The notes under the pieces: generated by a model | Told to the model about the DNA's origin: nothing | Databases searched by the model: none | Seen by the model: the letters and a program-made list of their open reading frames with translations, nothing else | Origin: Hyphodiscus hymeniophilus | Lineage: Eukaryota; Ascomycota; Leotiomycetes; Helotiales; Hyphodiscaceae | Assembly: GCA_016508695.1 (NCBI GenBank) | Contig: VNKQ01000006.1 | Span: 434,001 to 498,000, forward strand | DNA: 64,000 nucleotides | Direction: 5' to 3' | Shown here: positions 23,701 through 35,128 of the stretch, piece after piece | How the letters are laid out: every line of letters starts with the position of its first letter | How positions within the stretch are numbered: the first letter of the stretch is position 1 | Made by a program: the position numbers and the translations under genes

Positions 23701-23955
23701 GGCACCCTTCCCCCTGGATCCGACAAATATAACTATACTGGCGATCTGGGCGCAACGGAAGTCGTTCAACCCACGTCTGAAGTGGATAAGATCAACAACG
23801 AGATTGCCGCAAGAATGATGACTGGTAGTCTCACAGCCTCACAAATATCCTTACTCAAGGACAAGTTGGAAGGTTTGCTGGCTTGCAACCACACCGGGTC
23901 GCAACAAACTATCATGGACCTTTCACGAGATATCGCTATGCCGGACACACATTAA
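20795..23955 (+). CDS. AlkB-like 2OG-Fe(II) dioxygenase with zinc ribbons
   Basis: Seven exons: 20795-21810, 21857-21978, 22036-22941, 22995-23035, 23090-23275, 23329-23541, 23599-23955; 946 aa. Residues 1-290 are low-complexity and nuclear-looking (RAAKRARV, many SP/TP) and contain two tandem 40-residue repeats (95-134, 135-174; exact 120-bp DNA duplication). Residues 295-435 (PYYRAYEGS, TTVAGGRTADENGNRVFHQDQ, VLDWFHVTDVWAE) form a conserved module slightly reminiscent of SRA/YDG readers; that likeness is only a suggestion. Two zinc-ribbon-like clusters follow: C457, C460, C474, C479, then C543, C546, C560, C565 (C548 and C549 nearby). The C-terminal half is an AlkB-type double-stranded beta-helix: metal ligands H759 and D761 in YHDDGE, H829, and 2OG-binding R837 and R843 in RYALTCR. 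Likely role: oxidative demethylation of nucleic acid. Substrate unknown. The first in-frame ATG was used. Confidence 0.85.
21077..21316 (+). repeat. 120-bp in-frame tandem duplication inside the dioxygenase gene
   Basis: Two copies, 21077-21196 and 21197-21316, encode 40-residue repeats starting GSSPLSII and containing TPESKAYLDVGN and SPKS. The copies differ at a modest number of sites, several of them synonymous or conservative, and keep the frame. This fits a duplication kept under protein-level constraint or a fairly recent one. Confidence 0.85.
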
Positions 23956-25099
23956 TTGGCGCAAATCCACTTTTCCTTTTTAAAATGTACACTTATGGCC
24001 TTATCTGGTGGATAGAGAGAGGTTTCGCTGCAGTAGCTCGTTGGCACTCATTGAGTGCTTGGGATATATCATATATGGTGGCATTGGCACGAATTTGAAA
24101 CCTTGGCTTTCATTAAAGCGGGTTGGGCATATATCATTTGCTTTGGATGGATTTACAAAAGTTATTATGGGCATTTGCATTGGTTGGGCTCGAACATTAG
24201 CGACGTATATTACGAGCATACTTACCTACAAAAGCGATGAGATTACAGATAGAAAATTCACATAGCTTGCAATCTTCCTTCCCATGCTAGAAACGTCAGT
24301 GATCTACCAGTACAAAATGTTACCAACTGGGCAACAAAGGCAAACCATCGTAAAAGGTCTTAAGGTGAGGAGATTAGGCAAGAATCGGAAACATTGCCTG
24401 GTGCAGAACATGCAGGAGGGGAGAAGGATAAGTCAAGCTGAGGCCGGTATGGGAGATGCTGGAGTCATACCACGTGTAGTTTCCTATGTGAACTGGAGTC
24501 CTCTCGCGTTTGTTTACCCTTCGCGTAGCCGTCCTCGCTTCGCAGTCAGTCAACAAAACCTAGCGAAAAGACGAATACAAAAAGACAAGTGCAAAAAAGA
24601 TAAATGCAAAAAAAGACCACCGCACTCGCGGGGGGCAAAAGAGTTCGAACGCTCGACCAATGGTCCCAGCCCGAAGGGCTGGGGTATCATCGACGTACGT
24701 CTAATCTCCACGGGGCTTGGTCGAACAAAGGTTTCCAGATATTACGCTCTAGGAGGAGGATCAAACATGTGACAACCTGTTCAACCTAGTAGGATGCGTG
24801 GAGGGAGGACTGCTGAACGCCAAGCCGTACCTAACTGGGCCAGAAGACCGAAGTCAACCAGACCCATTCGGACCGCGGGGGAAAATCTGCTTGTTTGGTT
24901 ATATAAAGGCTGAGACGGAAAACTGCGGTATAGTAGGCATGGTTGCCACGTGAGGGTGAGGGAATTGATTGGTAGACCTCAAAGTGAATAAGTGTTGTTG
25001 GGAAGTTCCTGCTATGATGGCAGAGGAGCAGTGTGTTGCATCTCCCACGCTTACTTACGTGTATCAATTACCTTGATCCGACGAGGACCTTCTCTTCGC
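23956..25099. other. unassigned segment downstream of the dioxygenase gene
   Basis: No gene can be supported. Frames such as 24284-24772 (+) have no recognisable domain. The region includes A-rich near-repeats (24580-24612) and the hairpin region at 24640-24700 listed separately. Confidence 0.35.
24640..24700. other. tRNA-like fragment with strong GC hairpin
   Basis: 24665-24683 can fold as an 8-bp stem (CCCAGCCC/GGGCTGGG) with a GAA loop. Just upstream is GAGTTCGAACGCTCGACC, resembling the reverse complement of a tRNA T-arm. A complete cloverleaf could not be drawn on either strand, so this is at most a tRNA-derived relic. Confidence 0.25.
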
Positions 25100-25753
25100 T
25101 CTTCCGAGACTGTCTCATCTAAAAAGGAATGGCATTCGCCTCAGATCATGGAAAGGAGCAAAACCTGTTTCCCTATGGGTATTGTCAAATCTGGACCTCC
25201 ACGTAAGCATCACCTTCCCAAAAGGAATCTCAGCAGAAACCTACAACCAGCTTGACAAGTGCAGCAAAGCGATCCTTCGGCCATCACTGCCGCCGTCGCG
25301 AAGTCGAGTTGAACGAACCCCTTCTTTCCCCATGTCTATCTGCACCCAACTGCCACCCAGCACGTATGACTTGCCAGATCACAATGCACACCTATCAAGA
25401 AATGCAAACGGTAACCGACCACTGCACTGCCATATACAACCTCCTTATCAACCTATGGGTCAACAATTCGGTGACCAATTAACTGGTATCCCGTATTACG
25501 GTACCGGATCGTGGCCATCGCGCCAAAGCTTCTTGCTGCAGATCTGTCGAGTACAAACTTCTGACGCCCTTCTTCATTTTCTCCCATCGTTGGAAGGATA
25601 GCTTCGAAGAATGAGAAGGCGGACAAGACTTTGATGTTGATGTGTTCTTCCATTTCGCTGATATAGATTCAGGAGCAGACTCTAGGTCTTTGAGAAGGGA
25701 AGGCTTTGGGAAGCCAGCGATGGGGATGATAATGTCGAGTGTGTGAACGTTAT
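25100..25753 (-). pseudogene. C-terminal part of a short-chain dehydrogenase broken by the Copia element
   Basis: The minus strand from 25753 downward reads VHTLDIIIPIAGF (the NAG-region strand of SDR enzymes), then in a shifted frame EEHINIKVLSAFSFFEAILP and later QKFVLDRSAARSFGAM, the catalytic-serine strand. Further on come scattered matches to the fungal YGASKAA and PGWVQTDMG region. At least one frameshift and one stop break it. The resemblance is to the norsolorinic-acid-reductase-like SDR group of fungi, from memory of the family. Its 5' half lies beyond the retrotransposon at 31735-31926. The exact 3' end is uncertain. Confidence 0.65.
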
Positions 25754-25916
25754 TATTGGAATACACGTGATGTATCTAGCCCAATTAGGTAGTCATGTGA
25801 TTATCGCAGAACCTTAGGTTCGCGATTCCCACAACACCAAAAGAATCAGACACTATCAACACCTATTACTATATTACCCATTGCGTGGCATAGTAATAAT
25901 AGTTAGTAGATCGATA
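25754..25916 (+). repeat. 5' LTR of the Copia element
   Basis: 163 bp, gapless partner of 31572-31734; about 15 differences by eye, all transitions. It contains a CACGTG box (25764-25769) and a CATGTGAT motif near 25794, resembling E-boxes found in promoters elsewhere in the window. Confidence 0.9.
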
Positions 25917-28900
25917 CTAATTAGTCTATATTTAGATTAAAAAGGAAAATAAAGAAAAACAAATAAAAACTAAACTAAAACTAAGCTTTCTAATTTATTA
26001 AAAACGACCTTAAAAATCGACTTCTTAAGACCTCCTCCCAAACTATTAAACCCTCTCGAACTCTATATAAGTTAATATAGATTAATAGAGATTTAGGAAG
26101 ACCTTATACTAGGATTTATACGAGAATACCTCTTGCGAATACTTACTTATATTTATTACTTAGTTATAAGAATATATACGCTTTACTTATACTAATCTTT
26201 ACTCTTATAAATAAGTTACTATTTAATTTCGAGTCCCTCTAGAGTAATTATTATAATTACTATTTTGCTATATAAAGGCTAGTACTTACGTATTAAAATA
26301 GTTAACAAATAAAAATAATAAAGTAAGAAGTAGCGTAAAGGTTTCTTACTTAAAAATAAAGAAAAAGACAATATTATTAAGTACTTACAAACTAAGAACT
26401 ATAAGTACTCGACTAAAGACTTTATCGATTTGAACCTTTAAGAACTATTTGTCGGCGATTTTAGTAATATATTACTTAAAACACTTAGTCTTATATTATA
26501 AAAGGATTACTTGGCACTATAGAAAACACTACGCTAATATAATATTTATATTTCTCCCCCTATAACAAAACTACTTAAAACTATTTAATAGCGTCTATAT
26601 AAGGTAATACGTAAAGAAATATAGTATATATAAATATATATCGATATATAAATCGCTTTATTTAACCTATAAGTATCTAACTTATTAAAGCTCGTCAAAT
26701 TACTTAAACTTCTACCTTTATTAGTATTAGAATTATCAAAAATCAACTCTTTAATTACTTCCCTAATCGTTAAGAATACTACTCTTATACTTCCTCTAAT
26801 TATACCTCTAACCCTAGTATACTCTTTAAATAATATTAGCCGCTATCTTATAAACGTTAAGAGATTTTATACCTCTAATAATCTCTAATACGATAATACT
26901 AGTAATAATACCTTTAATTACAAACTAGTAATTTTCTATTATAATTATTAGCGCGTTAGCCTATTAGAGTATATATTACTAATAATACTTTTAAGTATAT
27001 TAAAAAGTCTAGTATACGACTATTACTATAATAATAAGCTATACGATTTGAATTACAAAAGGGCCTATACTAGTATTAGAGAGTTCTTTAAAGGGCTAAA
27101 CTTCTATTATTATAACTTAAACGAGTAAAACTCAATTAACTTAGGTAGTATTATTACTTAAAACCTTAAGAAATTAACTTATAAGAATATATAATTACTT
27201 ATCTAAAAGCTTAATAGCTTATATTATAATCTTAGCCCTATACTTTAAAGTAACGAATTCTTATATAATAAACTCGTTATTACTTATTAAAGTATTTTAT
27301 TATATTAATATATAATTATAGAACTATTTACTATAATTAGTAGTCTTATTAACAAGATCTAGTTCTCGATTATAGCGTATAAGAAGGAATAAGAATAGCA
27401 ATTAAACCCTTTACTCTTACTTGTAACAAATTATAAATTAGGAACTTACTTAATAGATTAAGACGAGATAAATATTTATTTTACTAACTATAATTATTAC
27501 TTTTCCCGACTTTAATTTTAATAATAATACTAACCCCAAAATAAAGGTAGATTTTAGCCCTAGTAACGCAATAAACTATATTATTTTATATATAAGAAAA
27601 AAGGTTATTAGTCTATAAACTATAGTCCTAAAGAATAAGAAGAAGAGAAAGAACGATTTAAGGCTAACTTACCTTCTCGAATATCGAATTCTTACGATTT
27701 TAAGTATAAACTTAGACAATTTGTCGTTAATACTAAGGGCGAGTACAAAAAGTTATATAATACTAATAACGACCTCGATATTATAAAGGAAGTCTTTAAG
27801 GGATTAATAATTGAAACTACGTCTCCTTATAAGACTAAGGGCTTTATAGTCTCTATAAAAACACTTATAAACGACTATACGAACTTAATTACTTAAGAAC
27901 TTACAAATCAATCTTTTCTATATAAACTCACGGTTTAATTAAAACTTAAACCTCTCTTTTACAAACGGTTATTATCGATTATATTAACGATAGTTAGTAA
28001 TACTTATTTTAATAAGGTATTATTGACTATATTAATAATAAGTTGCGATTTGGCCTCCTTTACTATAAGAATTAGTTTAAGATATAATTCTATATAGTTT
28101 TATAGAATTATAATTAATATAAGTACTTTTATAAAGTCTACTATAGGGTATAGTCAATTCTAAGTACTATAGTATCGCTAACCCGGAATTTAACTCGACG
28201 AGACTATTAAGGGTAATATTAACGTTTAGTTTAGTATTAGCAAGTCTTTATTAATTAGTTTTATAATAGTTTATATTCTAATTAGTAACGTAGAATTCTA
28301 TATCGTTAATACTTATACTTTATTCTTATTAAGTCTTATAGAAATAGACTTATTAAAAGTATACTTAAATAACCTTAAAAATCACTTAGTAACTCTAAAT
28401 AGAGAAGTACTAGTAATATATCGATTCGGTTATACTTTTCTATTATAGGATAATTCTTTATAATAATATATTATAGAGTCTTTTAATAATAAATTAGCTT
28501 CCCTTACGGATACGGAATTATAACGATTATACCGCTAATTTAGACATCCTTTTATTAATCGATTTTATTGGGTTTTTAAACGTTTAAGTTATAAAATCGA
28601 TTAAAAAGTATTATAGGAATTAATATGTATTTGCGACTATTACTAGCGATTTGGGAAATCCCCCGGCCGATTTAAATTCTCTTTATAAGACAATATAAGT
28701 TTTAATTATTTTATTATCGTTAATATTATATATATTAATAGAAAACTAGTATTCTATATAGTTAATAAGAAGACCCGGTATTAAGCTAGTTACTAGTTAC
28801 TTAATATCTTTATAAAGACTACCTAGGAGATACTCTAATTATACTAGATTAATATGTACTTAGGACTACTTAATTCGATTACTATAAACGCTAGAACTTT

Positions 28901-31571
28901 TTTTGTAAATAGGGAATTCTCTTAATATATAACCTTTATAGGAATTAGCTTGAAAGTAGTTCTTATAAAGGCTTATTACTTAATTAGTATTATAAAACGA
29001 TATTACGGCCTATTATATAAAGCCTACTAGATTATTACTAATAAGATTCTTAGAATTAACAAAGAACAAGCCCTACAAATAGCTTTTAAGGCAATTAACG
29101 ATTTAGCCGGCCCTAATAGAATTATACTAATACTACTAGTTTATAGTACCTTTTTACGATTCGTTAAGAATAACCCTCCCTCTATAATAATCACTTAACG
29201 CGCGAATATACTTAAAAAGGTAATAGTAAAGCTACGAACTATTCGGGCAAAGAATTAAGTTAATATTACCTTAAGTACTTGTAATAAACTAAGTATAGTA
29301 AGTATTTATTCTCTTAAACTCGATTCTAACGTATTAGTATAGTGGGAAGAGAATAGTAATTAAGTAAGTAGTTAAGAAGGACTATATAAACTAATATAAA
29401 TAAAAGGGGAATCTTGCGTCTTATTACTCCCTTATAGTAATTCTATCTTTCGATTAATAAGTATAAAACCCTACTTTACTAGGAATTATAAAATTAATAA
29501 AAAACTACTAACTTAAGAATTACCTCTCTTAAAACTACTAGTTAATCGACTATTCTACTAGAGAAGACCTCTAAATAAGAACCCTAACGAAAGTTATTAT
29601 ACTAATATTTTTATATTCTTAATAAAATAATAATTTATTAAATTAAGATAGGCTAAAATCGATAGCTTACTAGTAAAAAGAGTCTTTAAGACTACTAAAT
29701 CGATCGATATTCCTCCTAATACTCGTATATTTAACTACCGATTCGTTAATAAAGTAAAGAATAAGAGAACTACTAAGGAAATAAAGAAATCAAGACTAGT
29801 AGTTTAAGCCTATAATAATAATAAGAAGTTAGTTATATTAACTTAGTCCCTAATAATTTAACAGGTTAGCTAAAGACTAATTATTTACCTTATAGTAATA
29901 GAATTAGACGATAAGAACCTTTACTTATATAATATCTCCTAAGCTTATATATAATTAACTAGTAACTTAAATCGAGTATTTTACATTAGACTACCTTTAG
30001 AGCTTATTAACTAATTACAATTACAAAAAGGGGACTTACTTCGAGTTATTAAGCCACTCTATAGCGTCTCTAAGTCTAGAAATTACTAGTTTAGTACCTA
30101 CTACTTCTATTATATCGGTAAGCTAAGAATAAAATAGTCTACTTATAACCCTTGCCTATTATTTAAGAACACAGAATCCTTTAGCCTAGTAGGTTTATAA
30201 ACCGACGATACTCTCTTCTTAATAGACTCCAAATTCACTAAATTAAAAGAGACCTAACTATAGAAAGCTAGTTTCCTAGCAAAGGCATATAAATAGTTAA
30301 AAGAAGGTATTCCCCTTAAATTTAATAGTAGTATTATTAAGTTAAACGGTAATAAGATTTCCTTAACGTAGGAAAAGTAATATAATAACCTTATACTAGT
30401 TATTAAGGAACTTATAATTTCTATTAGCTCTAAAAGTATAGTTCGGGGAAACTTAATTACTAAAGACTAATATGTTATATAGCGAGCTTGTAATATCTAT
30501 ATTGCCTCTATCTACTAACTAGAAGCCGCCTACGACCTATTTATAGCTATATAATTAACTAATTTTAATAATAAAAGTATTAAGAAGCTTAACAAACGAA
30601 TTAATTAATAAAAAGAAAATACTTTTAGAGGTATTAATTTCGTTAAACTCGATTATAAGACCTTACGATTACTCACGTTTACAAATACTTTATTTGCTAA
30701 TAACAAAGACCTTTCTAGTTAAATAAGTTACGTCTTAGTACTTGCTAATAAGAAGAGAAAGGCAAATATCTTATATTAGTCGTTAATTAAGTATAAGAGA
30801 GTTACTCGAAGCGTTTTAGCGTTAGAATTATATATAATTGCTTATAGCTTTAATATTGTAATCGCAATTAAAACTACTATTAATAAAGTCTTAAGAATCG
30901 ACTTGCTAATAGTTCTTTATACCGATTCTCGATCGTTATACGATTATATCGTTAAACTAAAAACTATATAAGAAAAGAGACTTAAAATTAACGTTATATA
31001 TTTATAATAAGCTTATAAACGACGAGAGATTATAGAAGTTAAGTAAATTAATAGAAACTCTAACTTAGCCGATTTTATAACGAAAAACAAACTTATAACC
31101 TCTTTAAAGCGACTAATCAAAACGAATACTATCGAACTACAAGTAATAGAGTAGGTTAAGAGAACTAGTAATAAAAAGGAGCCTAATACTGTAGAGTTAA
31201 AGTTATAATACTAGGAATTATAATATAATACTTAAGGAATTATAATAGTAATATTCCAATATATTAACCTCAAATATACTATAATTATTACTTGCAATAC
31301 GTTAATTACATTATTATTATATACGATTAGTTTCTTTATTATTTATTAACTACTTTAGACTTTTAATAGATACTAATTCTATAGCAAAACCGACTACCTA
31401 GCTAGTACCCACACGCTAGACCAATTAAGAGACGAATCTATTAGTAATAAAGGATATTGTTCTCTTATACAAATCGAATACTTATAGATAAAGGAATAAA
31501 TAGAATTTATAATAGAATTAATAGAAAAATAGGTTGTTTTTAAGAGTTCTACTATTCTAAAGAGCCCCTAG

Positions 31572-31734
31572 TATTAGAATACACGTGATATATCTAGCCC
31601 AATTAGGTAGTTATGTGATTATCGCAGAACCTTAGGTTCGCGATTCCTATAACACCAAAAGAATCAGATACTATTAACACCTATTACTATACCACCCATT
31701 ACGTGGCACAGTAATAACAGTTGGTGGATCGACA
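31572..31734 (+). repeat. 3' LTR of the Copia element
   Basis: 163-bp partner of 25754-25916. Ends GACA, directly followed by the target duplication gttat. Confidence 0.9.
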
Positions 31735-31926
31735 GTTATATTTGGGTTTGAGATTTGAAATGGCTTTTCCAAAGTTCCCCTGGCCGGATCATGTCGATTT
31801 TGATGGCGTTGATCCTGCTTGATGGGTGTTGGAGTAGGGAACGGTGGGGATTTGGGTGTGACATTGGATTTGAGGGGTTGCGCGAGGTAAGATAGTGTGA
31901 GACAAGTTCTTTCCCCTAAGCCTGAG
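31735..31926 (-). pseudogene. N-terminal part of the same short-chain dehydrogenase
   Basis: Minus strand: after a TACTGAC branch point and TAG acceptor ending at 31927, the frame reads SGLGKELVSHYLTSRNPSNP, the glycine-rich cofactor-binding turn and first helix of an SDR. It continues to SSRINAIKIDM and, after an apparent one-base shift in a GGGG run, to FGKAISNLKPKYN. That last frame runs through the target duplication straight into VHTLDIIIP at 25748 on the other side of the Copia element. The first exon, with the start codon, was not found. Confidence 0.65.
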
Positions 31927-32424
31927 CTATGTCAGTATTCAAGATCCACCCCAAGCTCCATGTCAAGGGGGAGAGTCCCGGCTCGCTTCGAAACCGTGAA
32001 TCATTGATGTCGTTGCTGATGCTCTAGAACCACTAGTCATCTAGTGGGACTGCACTGGTGCTTTTCATCCTCGGTATGAGGAATGACGAGCTGAAAAAGA
32101 GGCAGCCGAGAGCTTTGCATCGAATGGCAAATCGAACACTCCGAAATCTGAAAAGAATTGACAGAGAGAATAATGAATTATGAAAACATATTCACATGAA
32201 TCCACGAGGTGTTCGTATCTTACAATGAGTTCTTCAAAACTCCTCGTACACCCTTCCCCGTCAGATCTTGAAGCAAGCTTCCTACATTTACCGGCGCCCA
32301 GCACTCATTCATTCATGTCTGATGGGGTATTTGCATCGCTCATTTCGTCATCTGCAAATTATTCCAAATCCTACTTACCTACCACTGAAGTCCTCAAGGC
32401 CCATGGTGGGTAGGAGAAACAGCA
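31927..32424. other. intergenic, no gene seen
   Basis: About 500 bp between the SDR remnant and the permease 3' end. Short ORFs on both strands (32065-32304, 32180-32413) overlap each other and are unsupported. Confidence 0.35.
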
Positions 32425-34078
32425 CTAGCTATTGCACGACCAAGCACCGCCCTGCCCACTGTTCTCGTTGATCGCCATTCCACTCGCATACAAGCCAACA
32501 CCACAGATAGTAGTAGCCAAAACGATAATCAACCAATTGACGAGCGTCAAAAATGCCTTAGACCGCGTGATGAACCATTTGCCCTTATTGATGAACAGCC
32601 AGAAGATTCCAGAAACGCCGTATGTGAACCAAGATGCGAACAAGCTGGAAACAACGCCAAGAAGATCGTTGAAGCTGGGAATACTGCAAGCTGTCAGTCG
32701 TAGGGTTCGAGGGATTGGAATGGATGGTGATGAACCTCTCTGCAATGATGAATGCAACGATCCACAACAAGCCTGTGATCGCAGCCCATCTTAAGGACGC
32801 TCTCCATGTCTTCTTCGCCAATGCTTTGGCACCATATATGCGAATGTAAACGTATTTGGCGGCTACGTGCCCGTAAATAACTCCTGCAATGACGATCTAC
32901 GCAGACATTAGTAATCAGAAGCTACGAAGGGCAGAGGTCACTAACTGTTGGAATTGCGATCCCGAAAGCAATCTTCTTTACGAGAGGCCCAGCTGCACCG
33001 AGCGCAGGGGAGGCAACATCAATTCCACCGTAGCGATATACGACGACAGCTACAATGATGTACATGGTGACATCGCAGACCTGCAATAAGGCCAGAGCTT
33101 TTGGAAAGTCCTTCGGGTCTTTCAGCTCACTGATGAAACCGAAGAATGCCACATGCCCAGCTGTGAGGTTCAAGTCAGCATCCGAGCCTCAGAATCGATG
33201 GTCGAAAAACTCACCATAGGCGAAGACAATATTCGTCACGGAGAGAAACGCTTTCCAGAAGGCCACTGGCTTGTTCGCTGGTGGCCAAAGAGTGTAGTGA
33301 TTTGACCCGGTTCCTGGCTCCTGAATACCAACCGCGATCATGGTGATGATCACTGCGATTACGATACTAAAAAATGCTAGCACCAGTCAGCAATGATCAC
33401 ACGGTTCTACAAGAACAGCAACTTACAAATGATTGCCAAGTGTGACATATTTTTCAACGTTCGAGGTAGATCAAAGAGCCAGAAGACACACAACGCTATG
33501 ACACCCCAGACGATGTTGCAAACTGCATCATCAGTAACAGCGTTGAAACAAATGACCCAAGTCAAAATGTGGCTTCCCATTGAGAACACCAAGAAAAGAG
33601 TCTGAGCTGCTCCTCCGAACTCCTTTCCAAACCTCGGACATCCCAAAGGCGTGCACAGGATCTCGAACGCGTCTGCCATACTCTGGACATTTGGATAGCG
33701 TTGCTTGAATTGCCCAATGGTGTATCCCGAATATGACGCAAGGATCCCCATCGCCACAATGAGGATGAACCCAGGAACGAGCCCGACTGTCGCAAGCACA
33801 GATGGAAGCGATAGAATACCCAAAGAGACCGTTTCGGCGATCATGATCATGCCGCATTGCCACCATTTTAAAGATTTGAATTTGATATCTCCACATGATA
33901 CGGAAGCGTCATCGGCCTCATCGAACGGATCTCGTAGTTTCTCTTCCTTTTGTTCGGGAATCGTTTGACTTTGAGAACTTTCCGAATTTTGAGTAGAGAC
34001 AGGTTCGGCAAGAGCCAGGACCTTCACTTCATCCCGCATAGATGCAGGTGCTTGGGCGTGGTCGTATCTGGATGTCAT
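32425..34078 (-). CDS. AAAP-family amino acid permease, Mtr-like
   Basis: Five exons: 34078-33427, 33376-33215, 33160-32946, 32896-32736, 32683-32425; 482 aa. Plasma-membrane proton-coupled amino acid transporter resembling the Neurospora neutral amino acid permease Mtr. A hydrophilic N-terminus of about 80 residues is followed by KWWQCGMIMIAETVSLGILSLP, the conserved first membrane segment of the family. About ten further hydrophobic segments follow, including GFILIVAMGILASYSGYTIG, and AYAGHVAFFGF after the second intron. The ATG at 34078 (MTSRYDHAQ) was chosen; an upstream in-frame extension to 34297 lacks an ATG and is probably leader. The fourth intron (32684-32735) uses an unusual GTTCAT donor, the weakest point in the model. 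Substrate range cannot be read from sequence. Confidence 0.87.
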
Positions 34079-35126
34079 TCTGCCGAATAATTGGATTTCG
34101 CTGGAAGAGTTCAAACCAAAGAGAAACGCCGTACTCGAGAAATAGTACAGTCCGATGAAGAATGAAACACGGGAGCGTGAGTGGAAGGTCTGGATTCTAG
34201 AGCAAATATGTGTGCGAGACAAAGGTTGAGAAGGAGATGAGGATAGCAATGTGATTTTGACGTTGAAATTCCTATCCGAACCAAGTCTAAGCGTCACAGT
34301 GCAAATAAGCTACCTCATGACCAGAGACCGTACGGCAGCTCCGGAAGTTCCCCAGACTCCAGGAATTGAACGCTAACCTGGCTGAAAGTCATTTGAGATA
34401 TGCTTGAGATCGTTCTAGACAGGACCGTTATCTTGGAGTACCAGATCCGATTTGTCCGGGACCAATGAAGTACATTGACACTCGTCATAATGAGGAATTG
34501 GTGGCATAGTAGTGTATATTGCTGCTATCTATGAGCAATCAGCTCTTGTACCAATAAATTTGTATCCTGGGTCTGCTGTCATAACGGTTGTGGTACAAAG
34601 TAGCTCCCGTCACTAGACAGTTGGTGCCGCAATATGGACTAAAGTTCTGGCCATTGGGCCTTGCCCAAGTCCTCATGAGTGAAGAAGGACTCTGACCTCG
34701 GCCCAGCAAATCCCAGCAAACTTGTGGGGGAGTTCCGTTCTTGAGAAGCTTGGTTGTCCTAATTCACAGCTCTGCTCTTACACTCTGCAAATGCTTCTGT
34801 ATCGATTCTAGACAGTACAAGCATACCGCGTGTTCGAGGAGTCCATATGTGTTGAAGCAAACACGACGAATGGCAGATGGGACTTGTGTAGAGACATATC
34901 GCGGACGAAGATACTTGTGGACATTTGAGAACTGACGTCAAAGTGACATCCAGCGAGGCCTAGCTACCTAGCTCGATTGGGAAACGTAAGCACATGACTG
35001 TAGATGAAAAGCATGCCATCATTTATATTCCTTTGCGACAGTCTTCATGCAAGTACACTGGCCACGAGAGTGAAGATAGAACAGATTGTATTGGCACATA
35101 GGGTTACAAGACTATCCATCGCTAAA
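34079..35126. other. intergenic: permease promoter and hacA 3' region
   Basis: About 1 kb with the permease 5' leader on the left. No coding region is supported; the ORF at 34741-34935 has no features. An AGCACATGACTG motif lies near 34990. Confidence 0.35.
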
Positions 35127-35128
35127 GT

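Larger units (their letters stand above)
25754..31734 (+). mobile_element. degenerate Ty1/Copia LTR retrotransposon
   Basis: 5981 bp with 163-bp direct LTRs (25754-25916 and 31572-31734) and an exact 5-bp target duplication gttat (25749-25753 and 31735-31739). The LTR starts TATTGGAAT, probably from the common Copia start TGTTGGAA by one G-to-A change. The plus strand carries decayed pol: the reverse-transcriptase box reads GL*TDDTLFL near 30190-30220. The C-terminal RNase H of Copia type is legible at about 30650-31080 (FANNKDLSS, YKRVTRSVLALELY, LYTDSRSLYDY, EVK*INRNSNLADF; asterisk = stop). Stops are frequent, so it is inactive. Gene order with RT and RNase H at the 3' end fits Copia. Confidence 0.9.

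Noticed and set aside
24284..24772. 162-codon frame downstream of the dioxygenase
   Set aside because: No domain, composition like non-coding DNA, and it includes the hairpin and A-rich repeats.
25182..25601. 139-codon + strand frame
   Set aside because: It lies antisense to the SDR pseudogene, which explains the sequence better.
34079..34297. N-terminal extension of the permease frame
   Set aside because: No ATG in the extension; the ATG at 34078 starts a typical hydrophilic N-terminus of the family.
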